The position numbers were made by a program, and so were the translations under genes. Below the pieces are notes generated by a model, which worked only from the letters and a program-made list of their open reading frames with translations, searched no databases and was not told the DNA's origin. 64,000 bases of DNA from assembly GCA_025642075.2 (NCBI GenBank), contig JAODUO010000153.1:547501-611500 (forward strand), given 5' to 3'. Numbering within the stretch: position 1 is the stretch's first letter; every line of letters starts with the position of its first letter. The DNA comes from Ridgeia piscesae. Lineage: Eukaryota > Annelida > Polychaeta > Sabellida > Siboglinidae. This document shows positions 45,553-57,929 of the stretch, in pieces.

Positions 45553-48500
45553 GTATTGAAATGTTCAATTACTCTTGTTACATTTAGTCAATTTTTCTAG
45601 TTAATTTTGTTGATGATTGTTTTGTTTGTGTGAACAGTATATTTTGAGTGAAATGTAAGATACATTCAGCTTGTTTTGGGGTCTCATGAGAAGACAAATG
45701 TAAGATACATACAGCTTGTTTTGGGGTCTCATGAGAAGACAAATGTAAGATACATACAGCTTGTTTTGGGGTCTCATGAGAACACAAATGTAAGATACAT
45801 ACAGCTTGTTTTGGGGTCTCATGAGAACACAAATGTAAGATACATACAGCTTGTTTTGGGGTCTCATGAGAAGACAAATGTAAGATACATACAGCTTGTT
45901 TTGGGGTCTCATGAGAAGACAAATGTAAGATACATACAGCTTGTTTTGGGGTCTCATGAGAAGACAAATGTAAGATACATACAGCTTGTTTTGGGGTCTC
46001 ATGAGAAGACAAATGTAAGATACATTCAGCTTGTTTTGGGGTCTCATGAGAAGACAAATGTAAGATACATTCAGCTTGTTTTGGGGTCTCATGAGAAGAC
46101 AAATGTAAGATACATACAGCTTGTTTTGGGGTCTCATGAGAAGACAAATGTAAGATACATACAGCTTGTTTTGGGGTCTCATGAGAAGACAAATGTAAGA
46201 TACATACAGCTTGTTTTGGGGTCTCATGAGAAGACAAATGTAAGATACATACAGCTTGTTTTGGGGTCTCATGAGAAGACAAATGTAAGATACATACAGC
46301 TTGTTTTGGGGTCTCATGAGAACACAAATGTAAGATACATACAGCTTGTTTTGGGGTCTCATGAGAAGACAAATGTAAGATACATACAGCTTGTTTTGGG
46401 GTCTCATGAGAAGACAAATGTAAGATACATACAGCTTGTTTTGGGGTCTCATGAGAAGACAAATGTAAGATACATACAGCTTGTTTTGGGGTCTCATGAG
46501 AAGACAAATGTAAGATACATTCAGCTTGTTTTGGGGTCTCATGAGAAGACAAATGTAAGATACATACAGCTTGTTTTGGGGTCTCATGAGAAGACAAATG
46601 TAAGATACATACAGCTTGTTTTGGGGTCTCATGAGAAGACAAATGTAAGCATACAAACAGCTTGTTTTGGGGTCTCATGAGAAGACAAATGTAAGATACA
46701 TACAGCTTGTTTTGGGGTCTCATGAGAAGACAAATGTAAGATACATACAGCTTGTTTTGGGGTCTCATGAGAACACAAATGTAAGATACATACAGCTTGT
46801 TTTGGGGTCTCATGAGAACACAAATGTAAGATACATACAGCTTGTTTTGGGGTCTCATGAGAAGACAAATGTAAGATACATACAGCTTGTTTTGGGGTCT
46901 CATGAGAAGACAAATGTAAGATACATACAGCTTGTTTTGAGGTCTCATGAGAAGACAAATGTAAGATACATATAAGTTGTTTTGAGGTATCATGAGAAGA
47001 CAAATGTAAGATACATACAGCTTGTTTTGAGGTCTCATGAGAAGACAAATGTAAGATACATACAGCTTGTTTTGAGGTCTCATGAGAAGACAAATGTAAG
47101 ATACATATAGCTTGTTTTGGGGTCTCATGAGAAGACAAATGTAAGATACATACAGCTTGTTTTGGGGTCTCATGAGAAGACAAATGTAAGATACATACAG
47201 CTTGTTTTGGGGTCTCACGAGAAGACAAATGTAAGATACATACAGCTTGTTTGGGGGTCTCACGAGAAGACAAATGTAAGATTCATACAGCTTGTTTTGG
47301 GGTCTCATTTGTTTTGGGGTCTCATGAGAAGACAAATGTAAGATACATACAGCTTGTTTTGGGGTCTCATTTGTTTTTGGGTCTCATGAGAAGACAAATG
47401 TAAGATACATACAGCTTGTTTTGGGGTCTCATGAGAAGACAAATGCATTAAAAGTATATCTTAGGGCCGTTTGATAATGGTGGATGTATTTGTATATCAA
47501 CTGTCACTGTCTGTCTTTTTCGACAATGGCAACTACCAGGTTGTTTATATAATTGATCATTAACCAGTTTTGCAAAACTAATTATCATTTGTGAAATTTA
47601 GATTGATTCTCAACACAATTTATCACTAAATATTATTTTATTATAGGACTTATATAAATAATTTTACAGCATTAAGATTTACTTCTCTGATCTTCAAACA
47701 GAATGTGTAATGTGTCGATTCGGTTTCAAAGACAATTTTGTTGTTGAGAATTGCAAAATGTTAAGGCAGCAACAATAACGTAGATTATGATTGGCATGAA
47801 CACCCAGAAAAGATAATTTTGAAATGTGGACTGGTATCAGAAGATTAAAATACAGCAATGTTTTGTAGGTAAATGTTGGTGTTGCCTGCCTGGTTGGGTG
47901 GGGGCAGATGAGATGGATAAGAATAAGCACACTTAGTTAATAGATGCACACCTATGGCGGTATTCATAGATGTGTTTCTGTTTTTTATAACTGCCCGCCC
48001 ATTCAGCAGGTAATATCACTGATAAGTGAAATGTGGCCGGAGGGAGATCTTAGACAAGCTAGAACGATAACATCTTTGGAAATGTAATGTCAGTTGTTCC
48101 ATTTGGGTCATAATTGTACGTGTGCATTGTATACATGACTGAGTTAAATGTTATTCTAGGGCAGTGAGGTAGCAACATATTTTTAAGTATTGTAACTTAA
48201 AATGAAATGTACAAAACCATTTTATGAATATGTACCTTTTATTAGATTATAACAAGTAGCCTATTTAAATACTTAAATTAAATATAAAAAGACAGGTAAA
48301 GAAGTGGCATGAATTGTGACAAAGGTGGGATGTTATAACAGCGTGAAAAGTGAGGATGCTGTTATCTAATAAAGTATTAATGTTGTTTGTCAAGCTTCAG
48401 TGCTTGTAATTTATGTAAACTTAATCACATTATGGAAATGAGATTTGTTTTCTCTACATTTAAAAGTTATTAAATTAATTAATTAAAACAAGTCAGTCAA

Positions 48501-50390
48501 TTGTCATAAGTTTTCCTAATTTATACCATAAGGTATTATTCATAGCTAAACATTAGACTATAATTACCATATAATTTCATTGCCTTGAAATTTTGTTAAA
48601 ACAACATTGTAATGGTCACTATTCAGGTTATTACACTTGCAAAAGTAGCTGAACTGTTGATGTTCTGATTCACCCTCGTATTTGTGGTGGTGAAGCAGAG
48701 AGCACTGAGGCATCAGGAGTGTACCAGTGGACATTGTATTTGACCATGTCAAAAAGCACATTGCTCTCATTCTGTGGGCTGTTTACTCAGCTGTGACCCA
48801 AAGCAGTGGTGAGGGTGTGTCTTGTTCAACACTACACAACAGTAGAGCATTACTCTCTGTAGACTCAAACACAGTTTTAATTCATGTTCAGTGTTGAAAG
48901 TAGCTCTGCTGTTTTACCTGCCTGCTTAATCATTACTTTTGATATTTCGGTGTACTGTTGGTGTACTTGTTTTTACTGTCAAACATGATCCAAATCACAT
49001 CCAGTGACATTGTTGACATGGTCCCTCGTAGGACCAGCCAAGATAGAATAGTGTGACCGATGGAATTACTCTGTCAACTATTCGTGTCTGTCTGTCTTCT
49101 GGCCTATTTTCAGGCCAGTGCTGTGGTCAGTGAGCAATATGTAAGGTGTACTAGATGACTCAAATGTCATCCTGTCACGCTCCACTGACCACACACACCT
49201 ACAGGTAGATAACATCAGTGCCAACAACTGCAGAGAATGCGGCAAAGATAGGTGTATAGTCACATTGGTGGCGATACAATCACATGTACACAGCCAAATG
49301 CTCCTGTGAATAACAGCTATCACGAGACTATTAGTCAGTGTTTATTTCTGCATCAACAATACAGAAGTCAGTGTTTATTTGTGCACAGCAAAATATGTCT
49401 TCAGTTGTGGTCTCAGATGAAAACAGTGGTATTTTTACATTTGCAGTTACATAATTGTTCAGTGGAGACACGGGTCAATGTTTGTTTGCTTGTCTGTATC
49501 TAGTAAACATTTCTATTCAGTGTAACAGTATCTAGTGTTGTACATCTGAAAAAACGTGTGGTAGTTTTAGAAGAAATTGTCATTACATAAGTTGTAGAGA
49601 ACCCAAGGAAGGTTTACTTTGTCAGGACAGCTCTGCACCAGTGACACTATCTAATCTAACTCACAGATTGCATTCATTACTTTCAAACTGTTCCATCCAA
49701 TTATACACTGGTCATTATATTGGTGACCATTATATTTAGGCAGGCAGATTATCTTTCTGTGGTGAAGCAGCTGCATTGTCTCTTGGTCCAGTCTGGTAGG
49801 TCAAGCTGGAATTGGACACCTCAAAGTAAGGTCAAGCATTGGGTCAGATGTTGGCCTACATATGGTGGCCTGCGCTGGTCAGCCTTTATGACCTATTTCA
49901 ATTATTTGGGGAACTGTCTTTTGGCCAGGGTTAGGTTTTGTTGCAGTTGTCAATTCCAGCTAATGAGCACCGGACAAACTCACCCACAACTACAGTAAAA
50001 CACATAGACAGTCAAGTACAGCAGTTAGACATTCTAAATGTTAATAGAGTTTGATTGCTTCAAAAATATTAACCACTGCTCTAGTATTAAAAAGAGATTT
50101 GCAACATAACAAATCAGTTGCAATAGTTCATAGAATGAGCATACCTGAGTAGTTACAAACATGATGTAATTCTGCATAAATTAATCCATTTAGCCAATGG
50201 TTTAACCCATGTCCCATATAGTCCATATTAAGTTTGGCTAAAAAAACATGTAACTGTGGCGGAGGAAAAGCATGATAGCTAAGGAAAAATCAAACAAGTT
50301 AACTAAATGGCAAAACAGTGTGTTAGAATGAGCAGAGATTGTTTTGTGAAGGAATGTAGAAGTAATTGTATGAACGTTGTGCGGTTGTAG
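45553..50390 (+). other. HIF1A: HIF intron 2
   Basis: 4.8 kb, GT...AG. The first 40 percent is the 45-bp minisatellite. The rest (47450-50390) is AT-rich with no recognised gene or element. Confidence 0.9.
45655..47445. repeat. 45-bp minisatellite, about 39 units
   Basis: Units read GTAAGATACATACAGCTTGT, TTTGGGGTCTCATGAGAAG and ACAAAT, with very low divergence between units. Each unit contains the perfect palindrome TCTCATGAGA. The right end (47290-47385) has two irregular half-units. As 45 is a multiple of three, frames on both strands stay open (up to 583 codons), which is an artefact. Confidence 0.97.
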
Positions 50391-50548
50391 TGAATGACGT
50401 CAAGTACAGTACTACTGAGATGGCCCTACACAGTAAGCTGGACCAGCAGTACCTGAAGGCTCTTGAAGGGTTCTTCCTGATCATTGCGAAGGAGGGAGAC
50501 ATGATGTACTTGTCGGAGAATGCTGCCAAATACCTCGGTCTTACACAG
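50391..50548 (+). CDS. HIF1A: HIF-alpha, exon 3: start of PAS-A
   Basis: This exon completes a split Val codon and then encodes 52 residues (74-125 in the exon 1a form): a linker, then the PAS-A beginning QQYLKALEGFFLIIAKEGDM, and MYLSENAAKYLGLTQ. These correspond to the conserved HIF pattern FYLKALxGFxMxLxxDGDMxYxSxNVxKYMGLTQ. PAS-A mediates dimerisation with ARNT. The acceptor is TGCGGTTGTAG and the donor ACAG|GTCAGT. It ends in phase 0 after GLTQ, the same position as in vertebrate HIF1A as I recall it. Confidence 0.95.
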
Positions 50549-51267
50549 GTCAGTGCGGTCATATCTTGTTTATAATACTAGACTGTCATCACCAGCACTT
50601 TTGCCAGTGGTGGCTGCTATGCGATTCAACAGAAAATTTCCTGACAATCTTATTTTCGCTGCACTATAAACATCAGCTGCTCAAGTGTGAAATTCAGAAT
50701 TTTCTATAGAAAAGTATCTAGTCACGATAGCCCGTAATTGTTTACTTGCCTGGTTGACTGTGAAATGGTAGGCATTTATCACAAACTGTGATTGTGTTGG
50801 TGCATGTTTTCACAGACAAGGCAGTATTTACATACTTTTTACGTACTGGTATTTTATGTCTCAAGTTGAGAAGTAGTAATGGACTCGTTGCTGTATCTCT
50901 GGAAGAAATGGTATTTCCCTGTTGGTTTATTCTCTAAGTCTGCTAGGGACCTTCACCAAACATAGGCAAACATGTCGGAAGAGTGCAGAACAGGTAATGC
51001 TTTGCTTTGTTGCTACGTTCACGGAGAGTGTTCCAAGTCATGGTTCTAACATCAAAACTACAACACCAGCAGCTGCCACAACAGATTGTATAAACTACAG
51101 GACAACTCCAGCCAACTCTGAAAAAGCATGTTGTGTGTGAACTGGTCTGCACGCTGGTGATAAGATAGGATGTTTCCTGCCTGGGTATCTCACAACACTT
51201 GATGATACTACTCATGTTCGGATGTACCGCAACTACACTATCAGTCACACCTAGTCTACAGTACAGA

Positions 51268-52018
51268 TTGTACTGCTCTATCATACCTACCATGTACCAC
51301 TTGGTTGTACTGCTGTATCACACCTGCAATGTACCACTTGGTTGTACTGCTCTATCATACCTACCATGTACCACTTGGTTGTACTGCTGTATCACACCTG
51401 CAATGTACCACTTGGTTGTACTGCTGTATCACACCTGCAATGTACCACTTGGTTGTACTGCTCTATCATACCTACAATGTACCACTTGGTTGTACTGCTG
51501 TATCACACCTGCAATGTACCACTTGGTTGTACTGCTCTATCACACCTGCAATGTACCACTTGGTTGTACTGCTCTATCATACCTACAATGTACCACTTGG
51601 TTGTACTGCTGTATCACACCTGCAATGTACCACTTGGTTGTACTGCTGTATCACACCTGCAATGTACCACTTGGTTGTACTGCTGTATCACACCTGCAAT
51701 GTACCACTTGGTTGTACTGCTGTATCACACCTGCAATGTACCACTTGGTTGTACTGCTCTATCACACCTGCAATGTACCACTTGGTTGTACTGCTGTATC
51801 ACACCTGCAATGTACCACTTGGTTGTACTGCTCTATCATACCTGCAATGTACCACTTGGTTGTACTGCTGTATCACACCTGCAATGTACCACTTGGTTGT
51901 ACTGCTCTATCATACCTACCATGTACCACTTGGTTGTACTGCTCTATCATACCTACAATGTACCACTTGGTTGTACTGCTCTATCATACCTACAATGTAC
52001 CACTTGGTTGTACTGCTC
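51268..52018. repeat. 37-bp minisatellite, about 20 units
   Basis: Units read ACCACTTGGTTGTACTGCTG and TATCACACCTGCAATGT, with a recurrent variant CTCTATCATACCTAC. All plus-strand frames are open; no other coding evidence. Confidence 0.95.
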
Positions 52019-52019
52019 A

Positions 52020-54376
52020 GTCATGCTGCTTTTGTACTGCTCACCACAAATGCAATAATTTTTTTATTATTAATGTAATAAAATCACATGATGTTATTTG
52101 TGTATCTTATATTTAACTGTATGCAGATTTTATGAAATACCACTACAGTAATGTCTGTACCTGAACAATGTGGATGCTATCATTCAGTGGTCACATGGTC
52201 CATTATTTGACCAGCCAACATTGCAGATAAGTTACTGGTCACTTACTGATTTATTTATGTTGAGGCATCACCTAAAGAGTTTATAAAAAATACCAAATAC
52301 AAACTGTTCCTGTAGTTGTGTACATAAATAGCAGCCTGTACCATGGACAGAAAGTGTTCTGGTTTTAACCTGTGTATGGTTGGTAATGCATAACTAGTAA
52401 TTTTGCATTCTTATTCCTGTGCCATCAAGTTGATCTGATAGGGACTGTTTCGTCAGTTGTTAACTTTGAGTGCTGTTCTTTCTAATTAGAGACAAGTTCA
52501 GCGTCTGTGACCTCTATCTGACAAGTGTCTTTGTGGGAGATTAGCTGACGAGATTAAGAGAGAGATTAACTCTTCATGTTTGTGTTCTTTATATTGCCAA
52601 CAGGCAGGTCTATGTTTAATGCAGTGTGGTCTTTCAGCTGAGTCTTTCAGGTCGCACTGCTGTGGTTACTGAGGGGGCAGGTCTCGTTGTAAAATGGAAA
52701 GGTAGCACCTGTAGAGACCATGCTTTTGTCACCTGTGTGGTTATAGGGGCCAGGACCCCCAGACCTAATGTAGAATTAATGCGACATAGTTGGTTCTTGA
52801 TAGAGCATTGTTCACTCTGAATTGCCACTGAACATGATTGATATGAGTCATAACATGATTGACACGTGAGTCATAACATGGCTTTAATTAACCCTAGAGG
52901 TGACCAAACAAAAATCCTCTGTAGCATACTGTTCCTATACAAATCATGAGTTGACTAATATTGGTCACAAAAAACAATGGGTGGTTCACACGATGCATTG
53001 ATATCAAATTGCTTCAAACTGTAACATAATTCTGTCTTTAGTCATTTTGTTAATAATAGCTTTCTTCCTGCCAGATTGACAGCATGTCTTCTGTGTTGTT
53101 TAGTGAAATATATTTAGCCTTTTGATAAATGGGTAATGATTACGGTGGCCTACCCCTGAACACAACAGTTTTGTAAACATTGTGACACTAATATGCCATG
53201 AGTCGTCAGTGTTCACCACCCAATCTAGCACAGTTCAAAGGATTTTCTTAGTTCTTTGAACATTTTCAGTACATTTAGACAGCGCAATATCCAACATGCT
53301 CAAAGTGCTGTACAATAAAATTCAAGCCATGCAATATGTGATACAAAAAAACATGGTGATAATAATCTTGAATTTTTTCATTTTGAAATACATAATGTAA
53401 TTTATAATGCATACCTTTCTCATCTGCACACCTATCTGCTAAGTTGTATGGCAAGTCCTAAATATTGGTTAAACAGATTATATTAATTGTCATTCGGACT
53501 AACTTCTACTAAGCAGTTAGTTGATCTTGTGCACTGTTGCATTTGAAGGTATGTTTATCTGGCTGCAGACAGAAATATTTGCAACACTGAACTGTTCAAG
53601 ATGGCTTAGTTACATGTAACATTGCGTGTAGAAATAGCTGCGGCGTTGGGGTTTAGCCAAGTGCAGTGAACACTTGCCGTCATGTGCGCTAGGCGTGGGA
53701 CCCTTAATAAGATCACTGACAGTAAAGCACCCAGTCTGAAGAACTTGTGTGCCGATGCTAGTGGTTGTTAGTGGTTGCATTCAAGTTGACGGGGTCACTA
53801 GGCTGCCCATAATATTGTCATGCTAGGATTCTGGACAGATATTCAAGTTTTCAATGCAGCTCATGGTTGCGATGCAGGATTTGTACTAAAAGATTAGGCC
53901 ATGGGACTGAAATACTACTGCTACTTAACTGTGAGCATCAGGACACACCACCAGGACATGTTCACAGGGGTATCATTGAAATAGTATAGTGTCCTCAGTA
54001 ACTGTTTCATTTTGAACACGCTCCATAAATTTAACAGCAGATTATAACATAATGATGAGTTTTCCTTATGAGCCTATAACCACGTGTTATTATTGACAGT
54101 GATTGATAACGTTATACACACTGACTCGCATGTAACTGCACCGGTTTGACAGAACTGAGGAAGGTTCGGGACATCGGGGACTGGTTCAGAGGTATTTGCT
54201 ATTACAATGTCTACATTGTGTGTCTTTGGCAAACAGATGATACATAATAAAATACCAGATCATAACTAAAGAGCAAAAGAGCATCATATTCAAACAAAGA
54301 TATCTACAGAGACACGTTTAAGCAACTCTCTCTGCTGTGTGATGTTATTGCAATGTAAGCATACACCACAGCTGAC
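52020..54376. other. Intronic sequence, little recognised
   Basis: A short tandem (TGATTGAYAYGAGTCATAAC-like, two units) lies at 52835-52880, and a SINE-like tail (CTCAAAGTGCTGTACAATA after GCGCAATATCC) at 53280-53335. Nothing else can be supported. Confidence 0.45.
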
Positions 54377-54380
54377 TAAT

Positions 54381-54835
54381 GGGCTCATGACACAGTTAAC
54401 TTTCCCATTGGCCACCATGTTAGCGTTTTGTAGGATTATAAGGAAACCAGACGCAGGAAAATTCTAAAAATTATTGCCTGTTGTTATCATCATCTCAGTG
54501 ACATGCTGGTCAAGTGTAGTCAAATTCCAATATTTCGTTCTCTCGTAAAGTGCCGCTATGTATGACACCCGTCACTATTTACAAATGAATGCAGGCAGTA
54601 ATACAACAGAGGTGTCAACAAGCCAAATCACTGCCAGGTACCCATCCGCTTAATAAAATCAGCTAAAAATTCACCATTTCACTGTCAACAGCTTCCACAA
54701 TCACACCTGGAAATCAGACTGCTCAAATGCACTTATGTCACAGCAGGTGAATGTTGAAAAAAATCAAAATAAAAAAATATATGGGACTATGTGTCATCGG
54801 TAACCAAACAGGAAGTCTAACTGTGTCATGAGCCC
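54381..54835 (+). mobile_element. Terminal module, left copy
   Basis: Begins GGGCTCATGACACAGTTA and ends with the inverse complement at 54818-54835. Non-coding. It differs from the right copy at about five positions (for example TTATCATC/TTACCATC, CACAGCAG/CACAACAG and homopolymer lengths). Confidence 0.85.
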
Positions 54836-55681
54836 AAATAGACATGGTGATTTTGGAGAAAAAATCTGAAATTAACATATTTGACAGGCACTCCTATATG
54901 AAACACTGCGCAGTAATTTTTTTTAGATTTCATCCACACATTTTATTTTTAGACACATTTAAACAATGCACCCTATTTCACCGAGCGCCACAACAGTGAG
55001 CAGGTGGCAGTTTCAAAATGCCTAATCTCTCACATCTACACACTACACAAACTTTCTTGTGTGCCATATATGAACACATTACCCAATTTTTCAGATAGCC
55101 CAGTATGTTTTTGGTAAAATATCACATACAGGCTGTTGTCATTTTGCAGTTAGAGTTATGTTGATTGTTTTCCCTTGTCCCTATTAAAAGACTGTAAATA
55201 TACATGATACATGACCTTAAAATGTGCATTATTCAAAGGCCAGACATCTTAATTAGTTCAATTCTAAAGAATTACACAATGCAATTAGTAGACATTCGAT
55301 ACACTGTGGCACTTGCCTGATTGAGCAGTGATCCAGTCAGTAGGCGGGGCCTGCTGTGAGATGGGCCTATTGGGTGATTCCCTGAAGTTGCACAGCCAAG
55401 GTGTCATTAGGAGTTAATCTTCGGGTCTTTCCATGTTTCTAATTAGCTGAAGTAAACAAAACATGATAGATTGGTCACCCTGCTGTACTGTGATTGGTCC
55501 ATTTTGGGTATAGATTTTCAAACAGAGGATTCACTGCTTCAAGCCCCTCCCCACCCCCCTTATCACACCAGTGTTCGGTCACTGTGATTTGGACTTTCAG
55601 ACTCACTAGAAGTCTGTAATCTCAAATCACGGTTTGTCTCTGCCAATTGTAATTCTGCCGGGATTATTCTGCATGATTACA

Positions 55682-56455
55682 ATGAAGGAGACTGCAAATA
55701 ATGAGACGAGTAAGCTTAGTAATAGGAACACATCACCTGTTGGAAGAATGTGTAAACATCGGCGTGGCTTCCAGCAAGGCCACCCATATTTCAAAACAAC
55801 ACATGCCGAAACGACTGAAAAACGACCGAGTTCTGTATGGATGCCACGACTAGACATGGATGACTTCTCAAGAGTTGTACAAGAAATGACTGGTGGCCTC
55901 TTGACAGTCCCCGATGCTGATGGAATATCTGGCAGCAGCAAAATCCTTCGGCCACGGCCAAACCGGAGACTACCTTTAACAGAAAGCTACCTCCAGCCAG
56001 ATGAAAGTCAAGGACCGTCCTCCGAAATGCGTTTGCTGAATGTTGGAAAGAATGCTCAGATGTGGAATGAATGCTACACTGAGCATGCTGAGCAGAAGAT
56101 GTGCACTTCGCCACACTTTCAAGTATACCGCGAACAACAGGTTGGCCTCTGTTGGAAGGAGTCGTTGAAATGTGTGAACTGCGAGTATCACTCACGCATG
56201 TACAAATTGTACAGTGAGATAGAAACTGGACGTTGTGGTCAGCGGGCTGCAACAATGAATGTTGCACTTCACATCGGTCTGCAGGATTCGACAACAGCAA
56301 CCACAAAGTTCCGTCACATTCTCACAGCAATGGACACGCCACCTCCCAGTCACACTGGATTGCAGAGAACAGCGAACAAGGTCGCAGCTCTCACTGCACA
56401 AGCAACGATGGATGACTTGCGCATGAGAAGACAGAGATCTAAGGAAGACCAGTAA
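55682..56455 (+). CDS. Mutator-like transposase N-terminal region, truncated ORF
   Basis: A 257-codon ORF from ATG at 55682 (an in-frame ATG also lies at 55673). The N-terminus has a basic GFQQGHPYF segment. The middle has a Cys/His cluster (MWNECYTEH, then CWKESLKCVNCEYHS). The C-terminal part reads GQRAATMNVALHIGLQ and continues TAMDTPPPSHTGLQRTANKV. This order (CxxC, then a G-R-x-AATxN segment, then PPPSxxGLQxxANKV) is what I recall from the N-terminal half of Mutator-like transposase proteins common in mollusc and cnidarian genomes. The ORF stops before any DDE catalytic region, and only 490 bases remain before the right module, so it cannot encode an active enzyme alone. It may be an internally deleted or domesticated form. 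The minus-strand ORFs here are shadows. Confidence 0.55.
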   Translation: MKETANNETSKLSNRNTSPVGRMCKHRRGFQQGHPYFKTTHAETTEKRPSSVWMPRLDMDDFSRVVQEMTGGLLTVPDADGISGSSKILRPRPNRRLPLTESYLQPDESQGPSSEMRLLNVGKNAQMWNECYTEHAEQKMCTSPHFQVYREQQVGLCWKESLKCVNCEYHSRMYKLYSEIETGRCGQRAATMNVALHIGLQDSTTATTKFRHILTAMDTPPPSHTGLQRTANKVAALTAQATMDDLRMRRQRSKEDQ

Positions 56456-56459
56456 CAAG

Positions 56460-56948
56460 TGTGAGAAGGAGACGTCGACGTCCATCCCCACATAGCAATG
56501 ACACTGAACACTCATATTCATTAAGATCACGAAAATCAGCCGACCACCCACCCCTATGCAAGCAGACAGTAGGCAGACACACCCACAACGTTACACAGCA
56601 CAGTATACATAGATAGAAATGAGCACACACAGTAATCTAACAATATGACATTGTATTATTCCATAGCGTCTGCTTGAGCTGCAACTTTGCCTGTCTGAGC
56701 AATGCGAACACAATCTACGTACACCATCGATCACCTGCCTGCTGCCTGACATACATGCATGCGACCACCATGAGAACACTAGCTCCACGCCACGCCACCA
56801 CGCTCTATCGACACGATACGATCATCACACGTGTTGCACGGCATGGCCGTAGCACGTGTGACACTGAGCTTCTTCAATATTTTTCATAGAATTCATCCTC
56901 CATCACGTCACGCCAACTAAAAGTGTTTCTGTTGCTAGGGCTCTATTA
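56460..56948. other. Element interior downstream of the ORF
   Basis: A second frame after the stop codon (Arg-rich, then SLRSRKSADHPP) stays open to 56612. It could be a frame-shifted continuation or chance. The remainder is non-coding. Confidence 0.35.
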
Positions 56949-57406
56949 GGGCTCATGACACAGTTAACTTTCCCATTGGCCACCATGTTAGCGTTTTGTA
57001 GGATTATAAGGAAACCAGACGCAGGAAAATTCTAAAAAATTATTGCCTGTTGTTACCATCATCTCAGTGACATGCTGGTCAAGTGTAGTCAAATTCCAAT
57101 ATTTCGTTCTCTCGTAAAGTGCCGCTATGTATGACACCCGTCACTATTTACAAATGAATGCAGGCAGTAATACAACAGAGGTGTCAACAAGCCAAATCAC
57201 TGCCAGGTACCCATCCGCTTAATAAAATCAGCTAAAAATTCACCATTTCACTGTCAACAGCTTCCACAATCACACCTGGAAATCAGACTGCTCAAATGCA
57301 CTTATGTCACAACAGGTGAATGTTGAAAAAAATCAAAATAAAAAAAAATATATGGGACTATGTGTCATCGGTAACCAAACAGGAAGTCTAACTGTGTCAT
57401 GAGCCC
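56949..57406 (+). mobile_element. Terminal module, right copy
   Basis: Same termini and orientation as the left copy. The left flank reads CTCTATTA and the right flank TAATGCTGAC. Confidence 0.85.
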
Positions 57407-57804
57407 TAATGCTGACTTGAGGAGACAGTCCACTGCTTCTTATGGGCTAAACGTAATCAGTTGTGCTGAGTTGCCCTGCCCTGACTTCTATACACACGCA
57501 CCAGCCAGCACTCGGTGGAATCAGGCTGACTGACTGTCACCCTTGCACTCTGTCTGCGCTTGTTGTGATCCTTGTGGCAAGCAAATCCACTATAAATACA
57601 TATTTTGCTTCTTTGGTGTTTATCTGAGAATGAGAATAGTGCCACATCAGAATGAAGCCATTGTCCGAGAAAGATCTCATGATTTTAGGGCAGGCTGTAG
57701 CAGAAGTTGCCATACAGTGTATTATGATGTCATGGAATTCCTCATCGGCTACATAAAAAGTCACGGAATGTGTGGATGAGTCCACACATAGAAGCGCAAG
57801 AGTA

Positions 57805-57893
57805 GCAGGGGCGGGGCGGGGCGGGGGGGGGGGGGCGGGGCGGGGGCGGGGCGGGCGGGCGGGGCGGGCGGGGCGGGCGGGGCGGGGGCGGGA
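57805..57893. repeat. G-rich GGGGCGGG tract
   Basis: About 90 bases almost free of A and T on the plus strand, built of GGGCGG, GGGGCGGGG and a run of some 13 G. It has strong G-quadruplex potential and GC-box-like words. It sits at the left edge of a family C interior copy, where C1 has its GCCGAC-rich end. Confidence 0.9.
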
Positions 57894-57929
57894 CATCAAT
57901 TTTGTAGCAAATTTAACTCCAAAATTAAT

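Larger units (their letters stand above)
54381..57406 (+). mobile_element. Composite-looking transposable element, 3.0 kb
   Basis: Two modules of 455 and 458 bases, about 99 percent alike by eye and in direct orientation, bound a 2.1-kb central segment that carries one ORF (55682-56455). Each module has its own 18-base perfect terminal inverted repeat, GGGCTCATGACACAGTTA. The sequence outside the left module ends TAAT and the sequence outside the right module begins TAAT, as expected for a 4-base target duplication of the whole unit. The inner flanks of the individual modules (AAAT and ATTA) do not give such a match. LTR-like features (TG...CA ends, primer-binding site, polypurine tract) were not found. 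Two independent MITE insertions beside an unrelated ORF remain possible. Confidence 0.6.

Noticed and set aside
45584..47335. Minus-strand ORF of 583 codons and overlapping ORFs on both strands
   Set aside because: Entirely within the 45-bp array. The unit is a multiple of three without stops, so frames stay open by construction.
51199..52116. ORFs of 238-305 codons in all plus-strand frames
   Set aside because: Products of the 37-bp array.
55791..56551. Minus-strand ORFs of 119-171 codons
   Set aside because: Antisense shadows of the transposase-like ORF.
54381..57406. LTR retrotransposon interpretation of the direct 456-bp modules
   Set aside because: Ends are GGG...CCC with 18-bp inverted repeats rather than TG...CA. 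No primer-binding site, polypurine tract or reverse transcriptase was found.
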